42,964 bases of DNA. Source: Sporosarcina luteola. Lineage in GTDB: Bacteria > Bacillota > Bacilli > Bacillales_A > Planococcaceae. A program made the position numbers and the translations under genes. The DNA lies in NCBI RefSeq assembly GCF_007991495.1, contig NZ_BJYL01000022.1:1-42964 (forward strand). The letters run 5' to 3'. Shown piece after piece: positions 22,333 through 31,276 of this stretch; positions within the stretch are counted from its first letter, which is position 1; each line of letters opens with the position of its first letter. The notes beneath the pieces are model-generated. The model had not been told where the DNA came from, searched no databases, and saw only the letters and a program-made list of their open reading frames with translations.

Positions 22333-24981
22333 ATGAAACAAGTGCTGAAATTTAAATGGCCGATTTTTATCGGAATCATCGTGCTGACAGCAATTTTATT
22401 CATCTTGTCTCCTGACCTGGCTAAACAGGCTGAAGACGCGGGTTCGTTCCAGTTGCCGGATACGGCGGAATCACAAAAAGCTGCAGATATATTGGAGAAA
22501 GCAGGTGCTTCGGAAGATACGATCTCCCTCGTTTATGCACTCGACAAACCTGTCGATGATGCATTAAGGAAAGATGTGTCTGCAGTTGCACAAAAAATCC
22601 ATGCACTCGGGAAACCGGTGAAGGATGTGCTCGATCCGTTCGAAAATGAAGACATGGAGAAGCAGCTCGTTTCGGAGGACCAGAAAACGATTCTTGTGCC
22701 TGTGACAGTGGATGGTACGCATGAGGAAATTATTGCGTTGTCAGATAAAATCCATGCAGACATACTTCCTAAAGATAAAACTGTCTATTTGACAGGGGAA
22801 GCGATTATTAACAATGACGTTAATATTAGCGCGCAAGAGGGATTGAAAAAGACGGAATTGATTACAGTCGTTCTGATCTTCGCTTTATTACTGATTGTAT
22901 TCCGCTCAATCGTGACGCCTTTCGTCCCGTTATTGGCAGTTGGTATTTCCTATTTACTCAGCCAATCGTTCGTTGCGTTTTTCATCGATTGGTTCGGCTT
23001 TCCGGTTTCAAACTATACGCAGATATTCCTTGTGGCGATTCTTTTCGGCTTAGGGACCGACTATTGTATTCTCTTGTTAAGCCGCTATAAAGAGGAATTG
23101 TTAGAAGGCCACGCCGTGGAAGACGCGGTTATTAACACATACAAAACGGCTGGACGCACACTATTTATCAGCGCAGCGGCGGTATTCATCGGGTTTGCGG
23201 CAATCGGATTTGCGGACTTCCCGATTTTCAAATCCGCGGTTGCAGTTGCAGTCGGAATAGCTGTACTACTGCTCATTCTTTACACGGTCGTGCCGTTATT
23301 TATGGTTTTATTGAAGGATAAATTGTTCTGGCCTTCGAAAGGGGCCGCTTCTCATAAGGACAGCAAAATTTGGATTGCATTCAGTAAAGTGTCGGTTGCA
23401 CGCCCGCTTATTTCGATGCTCATCGTTGCGGTTATTACGATCCCACTTCTGCTGACGTATGACAACGACTTGTCATTCAATACAGTCGATGAAATTGATA
23501 ACAGCAAGGAGTCTGTCATGGGATTGAACCGGATTTCCGATGCGTTCGGTGAAGGGGATTCATTGCCAGTCCAAGTCATTTTGAAAAAGGATACGAAGAT
23601 TGTAAATGAACAAGATGTCACCTATTTAGAATCTATCAGTAAAGACCTCGAGAAAATTGATGGCGTCAAAAGCGTTCGTACCATTACTCGCCCGACTGGT
23701 GAATTGATTGAAGACTTGTATGTCGACCATCAGATTGCGCTCATGGGGGATGGGTTGAATGAAGCAATAGATGGACTTGCAGAAGTTCAAGATGGGCTTC
23801 GCCAAGTACAAGGCGGATTAACTGAAATTACAGGTCAGTTGCCTTCTGATTCAGCTTCCTCGGGAGGCGCAGGATTGCGTCAGGCTGCTGGCGGAGTTAA
23901 ACAAATCAACGACCAGTTAGCCCAAATTGCAGGTGGTCTTGAGCAAGGGATGCCCGTTGCTCAAGCTGCCGGTGGTTTGAAAACGCTAGGAACCGAGCTA
24001 GGAAAAGTTAGCGGTAGCTTGTACGGTGCTGCCGATCAGTTAGACGGAGCAGGCGGTCAAATGGGTGCCCTTTCCGGTGGATTGACAGAGCTTGCAAATG
24101 GCGTAGAAGCAGCTAACGGAGGGCTTGGAGAAATTCATGACGGGCTTTCAGAACTTGCTGATATGATGAAAGATATGGGAGATACGAAGAGCGTTCGGGA
24201 TACAGGGCTGTTCATTCCCAAAGGGACGCTTGCAGAGGAAGAATTTGCACCCGTCATTGACCGCTATACGATCGATGAGGAAACGGGCATCATCCTGGAA
24301 GTCATTCTCGAACAGGATCCGTATTCCCGTGAAGCAATCGGGACAGTGGAGGATATCGAAAATACACTTCACAGATCTGTCATCGGCACGCCTTTCGAAA
24401 AAGCGGATGTCGCATTCAGCGGAATTTCTGTCATGAATACCGATTTGAATGACATTTCGACGAAGGACTTCACACGCACGGTGACAATTATGCTTGTAGG
24501 TTTGTTCATCGTACTGTTCATCCTGTTCCGTTCGGCCATCATGCCGGCGTATATGATCGGTTCGTTATTGCTCACCTACTATACTTCTGTATCCATTACA
24601 GAGCTCATCTTTGTCGATGGCTTAGGATATGACGGGATCAGTTGGGCAGTTCCTTTCTTCGGTTTCATTATGCTGATCGCGTTAGGTGTTGACTATTCGA
24701 TCTTCCTGCTAGACAGATTCCGGGAAGAAAGCATTAACGGCAAAAATGTCCGGGACGCCTTGATTACATCCATGGCGAAAATGGGAACAGTTATTATTAC
24801 TGCGGCAATTATTTTGGCGGGCACATTCGGCGCCATGATGCCGTCCGGCGTATTGAGCCTCGTGCAGATCGCAACGATTGTTATTACGGGATTGCTGTTA
24901 TACGGTTTGATTATCTTGCCGTTGCTCATTCCTGCGATTACTGTGTCGTTCGGACGTGGGGTTTGGTGGCCGTTTAGATAA
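22333..24981 (+). CDS. MMPL-family (RND-like) transporter, YdgH-type
   Basis: An 882-residue membrane transporter with two MMPL halves. Each half has one helix, a large external loop and five clustered helices (LITVVLIFALLLIVFRSIV and later TIMLVGLFIVLFILFRSAI). Conserved GLGTDYCILLLSRYKEE and ALGVDYSIFLLDRFREE segments carry the proton-relay acidic residues. A glycine-rich, heptad-like stretch (about residues 475-610, repeats of the type GGL..I and DGL..V) interrupts the second external loop, as in YdgH/YhgE-like proteins. AAAGGA precedes the ATG. Co-transcribed with the MarR gene; likely exports a lipid or hydrophobic drug, substrate unknown. Confidence 0.9.
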   Translation: MKQVLKFKWPIFIGIIVLTAILFILSPDLAKQAEDAGSFQLPDTAESQKAADILEKAGASEDTISLVYALDKPVDDALRKDVSAVAQKIHALGKPVKDVLDPFENEDMEKQLVSEDQKTILVPVTVDGTHEEIIALSDKIHADILPKDKTVYLTGEAIINNDVNISAQEGLKKTELITVVLIFALLLIVFRSIVTPFVPLLAVGISYLLSQSFVAFFIDWFGFPVSNYTQIFLVAILFGLGTDYCILLLSRYKEELLEGHAVEDAVINTYKTAGRTLFISAAAVFIGFAAIGFADFPIFKSAVAVAVGIAVLLLILYTVVPLFMVLLKDKLFWPSKGAASHKDSKIWIAFSKVSVARPLISMLIVAVITIPLLLTYDNDLSFNTVDEIDNSKESVMGLNRISDAFGEGDSLPVQVILKKDTKIVNEQDVTYLESISKDLEKIDGVKSVRTITRPTGELIEDLYVDHQIALMGDGLNEAIDGLAEVQDGLRQVQGGLTEITGQLPSDSASSGGAGLRQAAGGVKQINDQLAQIAGGLEQGMPVAQAAGGLKTLGTELGKVSGSLYGAADQLDGAGGQMGALSGGLTELANGVEAANGGLGEIHDGLSELADMMKDMGDTKSVRDTGLFIPKGTLAEEEFAPVIDRYTIDEETGIILEVILEQDPYSREAIGTVEDIENTLHRSVIGTPFEKADVAFSGISVMNTDLNDISTKDFTRTVTIMLVGLFIVLFILFRSAIMPAYMIGSLLLTYYTSVSITELIFVDGLGYDGISWAVPFFGFIMLIALGVDYSIFLLDRFREESINGKNVRDALITSMAKMGTVIITAAIILAGTFGAMMPSGVLSLVQIATIVITGLLLYGLIILPLLIPAITVSFGRGVWWPFR

Positions 24982-24985
24982 CAAA

Positions 24986-25034
24986 AGCGAAGAGCGCTGG
25001 CTTATGTCCCGAGCAGTTAGCGCTCGGAGCTGGA
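24986..25034. repeat. REP-like intergenic hairpin element
   Basis: A GC-rich stretch in which AGAGCGCTGG and AGCGCTCGGAGCTGG flank a short centre, with AGCGCT occurring twice as inverted partners. It resembles short dispersed hairpins common between genes in Bacillales. It is not a terminator, since no T-run follows, and a proper terminator lies just downstream. No second copy was found in this window. Confidence 0.35.
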
Positions 25035-25043
25035 TATTAAAAT

Positions 25044-25087
25044 GAGGGAGCAGAAAGGAATTGAATACCTTTCTGCTCCCTCTTTTA
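25044..25087 (+). terminator. terminator of the MarR-MMPL operon
   Basis: A perfect 15-bp stem (GAGGGAGCAGAAAGG against its complement) with a 9-base loop, followed by TCTTTTATTT. It stands between convergent genes and may act in both directions. Confidence 0.9.
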
Positions 25088-25116
25088 TTTCTCGTCTATT
25101 CCCAGCTGCACGACGT

Positions 25117-25677
25117 TCAGTGAATATCTTTGTGCTCCAGCCAATTATCCTTTGTCATCCTCATATTAATCGAATCAAACCATTCCCCTTCATACTCCAA
25201 ATCGTTTTCATCGATACTTACAAAGACAAAGCCAACCTTTTCATAAACATGCTTTGCTCGTGGGTTAAAATCGAACACACTTAAGGTCAGCTCGTGAAGT
25301 GTCGTATTTGTAAATATGAAATCAACGATGAGTTGGGTGGCCTCTGTCCCTAATCCCCGATTCCTTCCCCGCGGTCCGATCATGATCCTAAAATTCATGC
25401 TGTGATTGTCTTCATCGTATAAATTAACCACTGCCTCTCCCACTAAAATCGCTTGAGATCGGTCAACAATCGCAAGGTCCAAGCGGTCCGTTTGTTCATT
25501 TCTTGTATTGTACCATTCTAGAGTTGACTCCCAATTTAAATCCGAACTGCTTCCTGTCAGTTTGATTACCTCTGGATCTAGTAAGCATTCTTTCATATAA
25601 GGAAAGTCTTCATCCTTAAAAGGCCTGAGAATAACTTTCTCCCCTTCTAGTATTGGTTTGTAACTTAGGTTTATCAA
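25117..25677 (-). CDS. GNAT-family N-acetyltransferase (RimJ/RimL type)
   Basis: A 186-residue acetyltransferase. The N-terminal ILRPFKDEDFPYMKECL is typical of the RimJ/RimL subgroup. The acetyl-CoA-binding motif A is IGPRGRNRGLGTEATQLIV, and the C-terminal FNPRAKHVYEKVGF segment is motif B. Acceptor unknown (ribosomal protein N-terminus, amino acid or small molecule). The start is TTG at 25677 with GGAGTGAG 6 bases upstream. It appears monocistronic, with a long hairpin separating it from the small gene upstream. Confidence 0.85.
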   Translation of the reverse strand: MINLSYKPILEGEKVILRPFKDEDFPYMKECLLDPEVIKLTGSSSDLNWESTLEWYNTRNEQTDRLDLAIVDRSQAILVGEAVVNLYDEDNHSMNFRIMIGPRGRNRGLGTEATQLIVDFIFTNTTLHELTLSVFDFNPRAKHVYEKVGFVFVSIDENDLEYEGEWFDSINMRMTKDNWLEHKDIH

Positions 25678-25723
25678 TTGCTCTCACTCCATTAATGCTT
25701 TGTCGTCTGTTCGATCGAAGTGA

Positions 25724-25764
25724 AGAGATGAACTCCGAAAAATAGTTTTTCAAAGTTCATCTCT
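25724..25764. terminator. long hairpin, probable terminator of the DUF6440-like gene
   Basis: AGAGATGAACT (25724-25734) pairs perfectly with AGTTCATCTCT (25754-25764), and the loop holds a second GAAAAA/TTTTTC stem. No T-run follows on the minus strand, so termination would be weak; an mRNA-stabilising role is possible. Confidence 0.45.
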
Positions 25765-25775
25765 CTAGTTCCTTT

Positions 25776-25964
25776 TTAAATCTCCGTTTTCTTATAATCT
25801 ATATCCACTAAAGGTTTCCCTTCCTGATCCACCAGAACAGTCAAACCCATACCATAGCCCGCAGCATGTGACATGTACAGAACGCCGGTCACATTGTCAC
25901 GAATCACTTGAAATTGCTCCAGCTTGCCCTGCTTCTCAATCACTTCAAATCGCTTCTCCGCCAT
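25776..25964 (-). CDS. small DUF6440-like protein
   Basis: A 62-residue soluble protein (RFEVIEKQGKLEQFQVIRD, TGVLYMSHAAGYG, LTVLVDQEGKPLVD), matching the pattern of the DUF6440 family, small proteins of unknown function common in Firmicutes. GGAGTGTGGAAGG precedes the ATG. It lies 23 bases downstream of the amidohydrolase gene on the same strand and is probably co-transcribed with it. Confidence 0.75.
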   Translation of the reverse strand: MAEKRFEVIEKQGKLEQFQVIRDNVTGVLYMSHAAGYGMGLTVLVDQEGKPLVDIDYKKTEI

Positions 25965-25987
25965 CCTTCCACACTCCTCAAAATAGT

Positions 25988-27556
25988 TTAATTTTGATAC
26001 ATGACATCCCCTGCCACAACGGTCATTACGACTTCCGCATTCAGAATTTCATCTGCATCCACTTCAAACAGATCACAATCGAGTATTGTAAAGTCCGCAT
26101 CGAAGCCAATCCCGAGCTTCCCACGCGAATCGGCTTTCCCGATCGTTGCCGCGCTTCCTGTTGTGAATAAACTAACCGCCTCATAACGGCTCAGCTTCTC
26201 CTTCGGCAAATACCCCTCATGCGTCTCACCCGGTTTTCTTCTCGCCACCGCGGCATAGATGCCGAGCAATGGATCAACCTCTTCAATCGGCGCGTCCGAT
26301 CCTGCCCCGCAAATGAACCCTTCGTCAACGAGACGCTTCCAAGCATAAGCCCAATCCAAACGGTCCTCACCCAGTCTATCCATCACCCACGGAAAATCAG
26401 AGGCTACAAAAGCCGGCTGTATGTCCAACACGACAGGCAGCTTCTTCATGCGTTCCACCAAATCATCCCGCAGTACATTCACATGGATAAGCCGGTCCCG
26501 CTTTCCTTCCGGCACGGGATGACGCTCGATTGCGTCCAACCCTTTCTCAACCGCTCCGTCCCCGATCATATGCATTGCAACAGCTTGCCCATATTTCCGG
26601 GCGGTCGCCACATGTTCATCAATCTCCTGATCAGTCAATACCGCGGTGCCTGAAGTGGACGGATCATCCGCATACGGTCCGCCCAATAAGGCGGTGCTTC
26701 CACCTAGAGATCCGTCAATGAAGAACTTCATTTCACCCAGGTCAATCCACGGTTCGTCATACGTTGCTTCATCTTCCATTAATTGTGTAAATACGGTCGA
26801 TCTGCGCAATAGATGTGCGCGGAATTTCTTCTTTTCACCGATTACATTTTTAAACGCTTGCAGTGGATTCCGATAATCCCCGTAATACCCGAGGTCATCC
26901 GTCACCGCACCTGTCAGTCCTAGTGACAATAGATCATCGACCGATTTATCAAGCGCTTTCGTCAACATTTCCTCCGTCGGCTCCGGAATGAGCTGCAATA
27001 AGCGATCCATCGGTCCTTCCTTCAACAATCCGTTCGGCTCTCCGTTTTCATCCCGCCCAATGACCCCATCATTCGGATCAGGCATATCCTTCGTAATGCC
27101 TGCCAACTCCAGTGCTTTCGTATTTGCTACCGCCGCATGGCGACAAGTCCTTTTCAATACCATCGGCGATTTGGTTACTTGGTCGAGCTCCTGACGAGTG
27201 AAAATTTTACGATCAGCAAAATTGTTTTCATTCCAGCCTTCGCCAATGAACCACTCATCCTCTTTCAAATCAGGATAAGCGTTCAGAAGCATTTTCATCA
27301 TTTCATCCGAAGAAGCAGCCTTCGACAAATCCAAACTGAGCAGCTTTTGGCCGTGCCCGATTATATGCATATGATTGTCAATGAACCCGGGGTAGAGGAC
27401 CGACCCTTTGAGATCAATCGATTCTTCCGCCTCATTCTTCAAGTCCTCATAGTTTCCGATCGCAACAATTTTTCCATTTTCCGTAACTACCGCTTCTACC
27501 GTTTCCCCTTCTTGGTCCATCGTGAATAGCTTTCCATTATGCCAAATTGTTTTCAT
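25988..27556 (-). CDS. metal-dependent amidohydrolase (YtcJ-like)
   Basis: A 522-residue amidohydrolase of the YtcJ / N-substituted formamide deformylase group. It has a small N-terminal beta domain (WHNGKLFTMDQEGETVEAVV), the metal-binding PGFIDNHMHIIGHG motif, HMIGDGAVEKGLDAIERH with further histidine ligands, and GSDAPIEEVDPLLGIYAAV with the catalytic aspartate. The C-terminal part returns to the beta domain (GFDADFTILDCDLFEVD). It hydrolyses an amide or related bond; the substrate is not predictable. GGGGGAG precedes the ATG. It is divergent from ytoQ. Confidence 0.88.
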   Translation of the reverse strand: MKTIWHNGKLFTMDQEGETVEAVVTENGKIVAIGNYEDLKNEAEESIDLKGSVLYPGFIDNHMHIIGHGQKLLSLDLSKAASSDEMMKMLLNAYPDLKEDEWFIGEGWNENNFADRKIFTRQELDQVTKSPMVLKRTCRHAAVANTKALELAGITKDMPDPNDGVIGRDENGEPNGLLKEGPMDRLLQLIPEPTEEMLTKALDKSVDDLLSLGLTGAVTDDLGYYGDYRNPLQAFKNVIGEKKKFRAHLLRRSTVFTQLMEDEATYDEPWIDLGEMKFFIDGSLGGSTALLGGPYADDPSTSGTAVLTDQEIDEHVATARKYGQAVAMHMIGDGAVEKGLDAIERHPVPEGKRDRLIHVNVLRDDLVERMKKLPVVLDIQPAFVASDFPWVMDRLGEDRLDWAYAWKRLVDEGFICGAGSDAPIEEVDPLLGIYAAVARRKPGETHEGYLPKEKLSRYEAVSLFTTGSAATIGKADSRGKLGIGFDADFTILDCDLFEVDADEILNAEVVMTVVAGDVMYQN

Positions 27557-27623
27557 TCAGACTCCCCCTTTTCTTTATTCTAAACTTTCAGGCGGTGCCG
27601 GGCAATCTTATTTGGGAATGAAT

Positions 27624-27631
27624 GCTATAAT
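27624..27631 (+). promoter_or_regulatory. extended -10 promoter of ytoQ
   Basis: TGCTATAAT matches an extended -10 element (TGn before TATAAT, the hexamer at 27626-27631), 30 bases before the ytoQ start codon. No good -35 box is present at the expected distance, which fits an extended -10 promoter. Confidence 0.5.
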
Positions 27632-27660
27632 GGAGCTATCATATAGAGGAGGGATTTTTT

Positions 27661-28101
27661 ATGAGATTAACAGTATATCTTGCAGGGGAAATCCACACTT
27701 CGTGGCGCGAAGAAGTAAAACAGAAAGCGGCGGCATTGAAGCTGCCGATCGATTTCGTCGGACCGATGGAAGATCACGACCGCTCCGATAATATCGGGGA
27801 AGAAATTTTGGGCAAACAGCCCGATGCCATCTTCAAAGATGCTGCCGCTTCTAGTTTCAATAATTTGCGGACAGAAATCTTAATGAAGAAAGCGGATCTC
27901 GTCATCGCCCTTTTCGGTGAACAGTACAAGCAGTGGAATACGGCGATGGACGCAAGCGCCGCCGTTGCATACGGCAAGCCGCTCATCCTCATCCGTTCCG
28001 AACAACATCATCATCCATTGAAGGAACTTTCCCGCAAAGCACACGCCACCGTTGAAAACGTCGACCAAGCGGTGAAAGCATTAAAATATATATTCGAATA
28101 A
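27661..28101 (+). CDS. ytoQ: YtoQ family protein
   Basis: A 146-residue soluble protein of the YtoQ family, related to nucleoside 2-deoxyribosyltransferase-like folds. Conserved stretches are LTVYLAGEIHTSWREEV, FVGPMEDHDRSDNIGE, and DLVIALFGEQYKQWNTAMDA. The biochemical role of the family is not established. AGAGGAGGGA precedes the ATG. It is monocistronic: an extended -10 promoter lies upstream and a very strong hairpin follows at 28108-28156. Confidence 0.9.
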   Translation: MRLTVYLAGEIHTSWREEVKQKAAALKLPIDFVGPMEDHDRSDNIGEEILGKQPDAIFKDAAASSFNNLRTEILMKKADLVIALFGEQYKQWNTAMDASAAVAYGKPLILIRSEQHHHPLKELSRKAHATVENVDQAVKALKYIFE

Positions 28102-28107
28102 AAACTT

Positions 28108-28161
28108 GGGTGCCTGCCACCGAAACAATTCAAAATTGTTTCGGTGGCAGGCACCCCTTTT
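28108..28161 (+). terminator. perfect 23-bp inverted-repeat terminator
   Basis: The arms at 28108-28130 and 28134-28156 are exact complements with a 3-base loop (CAA), followed by CTTTT. The outer part is GGGTGCCTGCCACC, related to the GGTGCCTG motif in other terminators of the window. The stem is longer than needed for termination. Confidence 0.85.
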
Positions 28162-28166
28162 CTACT

Positions 28167-28220
28167 TTTACAAATCCTTTACATCTCCTTCATATCTCCT
28201 CAACATTCATTTCCTATACT
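28167..28220 (+). promoter_or_regulatory. PhoP box and promoter of pstB
   Basis: Four direct repeats with an exact 11-bp period, TTTACA (28167), TTTACA (28178), TTCATA (28189) and TCAACA (28200), match the Bacillus PhoP consensus TT(A/T/C)ACA with 5-bp spacers. TATACT (28215-28220) lies where the -10 box should be. Phosphate-starvation induction of pstB is predicted. Confidence 0.85.
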
Positions 28221-28254
28221 GAAGTAAAGCCTCAATCCAATAGGAGGATTTCAA

Positions 28255-29073
28255 ATGACTTTACTGCATGAACGAATAAAAGAGAAACCTTTAACGATTG
28301 TTAGAAACGAAAGTTGGGCAAAGCCGATTTATGAAACGAATGGGTTGAATTTATGGTACGGCACATCCCATGCCTTGAAAAATATCGAGCTCGCCATCAA
28401 TGAACGTGAAGTGACCGCCATCATCGGTCCATCCGGCTGCGGGAAATCGACATTCCTTAAGACGCTGAACCGGATGGTGGAAACAGCAACGGACGTATCC
28501 ATTTCAGGTAATGTGACGTTCAAAGGAAATAATATTTTGGGCAAGGCGATGCCTGTTGAAATTTTGCGTTCCAAAGTCGGCATGGTCTTCCAAAAGCCGA
28601 ATCCTTTCCCGAAATCAATTTACGAAAACGTCGCATTCGGACCCAAAGTGCATGGTATCCGAAACAAAGCGATGCTTGACAATATCGTGGAAGAAAGCCT
28701 AAAGAAAGCAGCTTTATGGGATGAAGTGAAGGATCGTCTTCATAAAAGCGCATACGGTCTTTCCGGCGGCCAACAGCAGCGGCTTTGCATTGCAAGATGC
28801 CTCGCCATCGATCCGGAAGTAATTCTCATGGATGAACCGACTTCAGCTCTTGATCCGGTTTCTACTCATAAAATCGAAGAATTGATTCGCTCCATTAAAA
28901 ACGATGTGACGATCGCTATCGTTACGCATAATATGCAGCAAGCCTCCCGAATTTCAGACCGTACCGCTTTTTTCCTAAATGGAGAAGTGATTGAGGAGGA
29001 TCGAACGACAACAATTTTCAATAACCCATCCGACAAATTGACGGATGATTATATAAATGGAAGATTTGGATGA
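28255..29073 (+). CDS. pstB: phosphate ABC transporter ATP-binding protein PstB
   Basis: A 272-residue ATPase of the high-affinity phosphate importer. Walker A is [17 protein letters not shown], the signature [17 protein letters not shown], Walker [14 protein letters not shown], and the H-loop IVTHNMQQA. The PstB-specific [20 protein letters not shown] segment is present. It energises the PstC-PstA channel from the cytoplasmic side. AGGAGGAT precedes the ATG. Unusually, it is the first gene of the locus, with its own PhoP box and its own terminator before pstS, rather than the last gene of a pstSCAB operon. Confidence 0.95.
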   Translation: MTLLHERIKEKPLTIVRNESWAKPIYETNGLNLWYGTSHALKNIELAINEREVTAIIGPSGCGKSTFLKTLNRMVETATDVSISGNVTFKGNNILGKAMPVEILRSKVGMVFQKPNPFPKSIYENVAFGPKVHGIRNKAMLDNIVEESLKKAALWDEVKDRLHKSAYGLSGGQQQRLCIARCLAIDPEVILMDEPTSALDPVSTHKIEELIRSIKNDVTIAIVTHNMQQASRISDRTAFFLNGEVIEEDRTTTIFNNPSDKLTDDYINGRFG

Positions 29074-29109
29074 ACCGAACAGCGGGCATCCGAAGCTAGA
29101 TGTCTTCCT

Positions 29110-29140
29110 AGCCCCGTTCCCAGGAGCGGGGTTTTATTTA
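29110..29140 (+). terminator. terminator between pstB and pstS
   Basis: GCCCCG pairs with CGGGG(T) around a 10-base loop, followed by TTTTATTTATT. It separates pstB from the pstS-pstC-pstA unit. Confidence 0.8.
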
Positions 29141-29155
29141 TTCACAATAACTAAT

Positions 29156-29209
29156 TTTACAAATCCTTTACACTTTGACAACATCACCTTAACATTCACC
29201 CGTTATCAT
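29156..29209 (+). promoter_or_regulatory. PhoP box and promoter of pstSCA
   Basis: Four repeats with an 11-bp period: TTTACA (29156), TTTACA (29167), ACAACA (29178) and TTAACA (29189). The -10-like TATCAT (29204-29209) sits at the same distance from the last repeat as in the pstB promoter. The two PhoP boxes are nearly superimposable. Confidence 0.85.
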
Positions 29210-29270
29210 ATTAGTTGTGAAGGGGAATTCCTTCATCCAAATTAGATTATCTAAGGGGAGGACTTATCAA

Positions 29271-30251
29271 ATGAAGTTCAACAAATTTCTTTTATTCATG
29301 ATCATTGCGGCATTCGCAGTCGTTCTTGCGGCATGCGGCTCAGACGGAGATGAGGAAAACAGCTCTGGGAAAAACAAGGCTTCAGCTCAAGCTGGTGCGG
29401 ACTTAGAAGGCAACGTCGTCATCGATGGTTCCGGCACAGTTTACCCGCTAATGGCCCGCCTTGCTGAAGAGTATATGGTGAATGAACAAGAGAATGTTTC
29501 CGTAGAGGTGAGCCGTGCAGGTACAAGCGCCGGATTCAAGAAATTCCTAGTCGATAACGGAACGGACTTCAATGACGCTTCCCGACAAATCAAAGACGAA
29601 GAAGCTTCCGAAGCAGACTCGCTCGGCATCGAAGTAAAAGAATTGAAAGTGGCACTAGACGGTTTGACGTTCGTCGTAAATAAAGACAATGATTGGGCAA
29701 CTGAAATGACACCTGAACAATTGGTCAGCATCTTCCTTGCAGATAGCACGGTCGAAAAGTGGTCCGACATTAACCCTGACTGGCCTGATGAAAAAATCAA
29801 TGCGATGGGACCAAATGAAAACCATGGTACGTATGAATTTTTCTATGAATCAATTTTGGATAAACAAGATATGAAGAGTACAATCAATTTGCAACAAGAG
29901 TATTCGACACTCGTAAACTTAGTGTCAGAAGATAAAAATGGCATCGCGTTCTTCGGTTTCGGCTACTATGTTAATAATGGAGATAAGTTACAAGCTGTTG
30001 CAGTGGACTTTGGAAACGGTGCTGTTGAACCGGCATTGGACACTATTGCTGAAGATGGTGCCTATGCAGACTTTACGCGCCCAGTGTTCACGTACTTAAA
30101 TGTGAATCATGCCAAAGAGAAGCCCCAAGTTAAAGACTTTGCTATTTACGTTATGAACAATATTAATAAATTTGCAGGCGAAACAGGCTTTGCGCCAATT
30201 CCTGAAAATGAAGCGAAAGAGAACATTAGCTTCCTAGAAGGCCTCAAGTAA
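29271..30251 (+). CDS. pstS: phosphate-binding lipoprotein PstS
   Basis: A 326-residue lipoprotein. The signal (KFNKFLLFMIIAAFAVVLAAC) ends in the lipobox LAAC, followed by an acidic linker. The mature PBP type II domain shows the phosphate-binding segments DGSGTVYPLMARL, SRAGTSAGFKKFL and the ASRQIKDEEA helix. It captures phosphate outside the membrane and delivers it to PstC-PstA. The ATG at 29271 follows GGGGAGGA; a longer frame from 29217 would remove the N-terminal signal. It is the first gene of the pstS-pstC-pstA unit. Confidence 0.95.
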   Translation: MKFNKFLLFMIIAAFAVVLAACGSDGDEENSSGKNKASAQAGADLEGNVVIDGSGTVYPLMARLAEEYMVNEQENVSVEVSRAGTSAGFKKFLVDNGTDFNDASRQIKDEEASEADSLGIEVKELKVALDGLTFVVNKDNDWATEMTPEQLVSIFLADSTVEKWSDINPDWPDEKINAMGPNENHGTYEFFYESILDKQDMKSTINLQQEYSTLVNLVSEDKNGIAFFGFGYYVNNGDKLQAVAVDFGNGAVEPALDTIAEDGAYADFTRPVFTYLNVNHAKEKPQVKDFAIYVMNNINKFAGETGFAPIPENEAKENISFLEGLK

Positions 30252-30265
30252 TTTAGTCACAGATT

Positions 30266-30299
30266 AAGAAGATGAGGGCTAATCAGCTCTCATCTTCTT
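30266..30299 (+). promoter_or_regulatory. intercistronic hairpin between pstS and pstC
   Basis: AAGAAGATGAG pairs with CTCATCTTCTT (with internal GC-AGC pairing and a short loop), without a T-run after it. Such a hairpin can stabilise the pstS part of the mRNA or cause partial termination, so that more binding protein than permease is made. Confidence 0.6.
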
Positions 30300-30324
30300 G
30301 CAACTTATCGGAAGGAGTTCTTTT

Positions 30325-31275
30325 ATGATGAACGGAATTGCAAAAAAAGAAAATGCCAGCATTCGTGAGATGATTGATCAAAACCAACGGGGTAATTTGC
30401 TGCGAGGCAAAATTGAGCGGCTAATCCCCATTTTCCTCATGCTCCTTGCCTCCCTTTCCATACTGACGACAATCGGCATCATATGGACATTATTTTCTGA
30501 GACGTTCGAGTTTTTCAGACGAGTGCCATTTGTTGACTTCTTTACCGGAACGGTCTTGAAGCCGCTCAGCCAAAACCCTGAATTTGGGGTGCTCCCTTTA
30601 TTGATGGGGACGGTCACTTCTTCATTGATAGCAATGATGGTCGCTGCGCCAATCGGATTGATGGCAGCCATTTACTTAAGTGAATACGCCTCCCCGAAAG
30701 TGCGTAAAGTTGTCAAACCTGCACTTGAGCTGCTTGCGGGCGTTCCAACAATCGTCTATGGCTTCTTCGCTTTCACTTTCGTAACACCGCTTTTACGAGA
30801 ATTCATTCCGGGACTTCAAGCGACGAATATTCTCAGCCCCGGCATCGTAATGGGTATCATGATCATCCCGATGATTGCCTCTTTATCCGAAGATGCAATG
30901 AGTTCCGTCCCACGGTCGATGCGTGAAGGCGCTTATGGACTTGGTGCAACGAAGCTAGAAGTGACGCGCCGGGTCGTTATTCCTGCAGCATTGTCCGGGA
31001 TTGTCGCTTCTTTCGTGCTCGGCATCTCCCGCGCAATTGGCGAAACGATGATTGTAACGATTGCGAGCGGAAGTACGAAAAACTTTACGTTCGACATTAC
31101 ACAATCGATGCAAACGATGACCGCTTATATTGTCGAAGTGACGGGCGGAGATGCAGCGACCGGGTCTACTGTTTATTACAGCTTGTATGCCGTCGCCATG
31201 ACGCTTTTCGTTTTCACTTTGCTAATGAACCTTCTTGCAAGATTTGTGTCGAAGAAGTTTAGGGAGGAATATTGA
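30325..31275 (+). CDS. pstC: phosphate ABC transporter permease PstC
   Basis: A 316-residue permease with six predicted helices. The binding-protein-dependent transport motif is EGAYGLGATKLEVTRRVVIP, which contacts PstB, and LLAGVPTIVYGFFAF is the PstC/A family signature. The ATG at 30325 follows GGAAGGAG; the second ATG, one codon on, is equally possible. It forms the membrane channel with PstA. One base separates its stop from the pstA start. Confidence 0.93.
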   Translation: MMNGIAKKENASIREMIDQNQRGNLLRGKIERLIPIFLMLLASLSILTTIGIIWTLFSETFEFFRRVPFVDFFTGTVLKPLSQNPEFGVLPLLMGTVTSSLIAMMVAAPIGLMAAIYLSEYASPKVRKVVKPALELLAGVPTIVYGFFAFTFVTPLLREFIPGLQATNILSPGIVMGIMIIPMIASLSEDAMSSVPRSMREGAYGLGATKLEVTRRVVIPAALSGIVASFVLGISRAIGETMIVTIASGSTKNFTFDITQSMQTMTAYIVEVTGGDAATGSTVYYSLYAVAMTLFVFTLLMNLLARFVSKKFREEY

Positions 31276-31276
31276 G

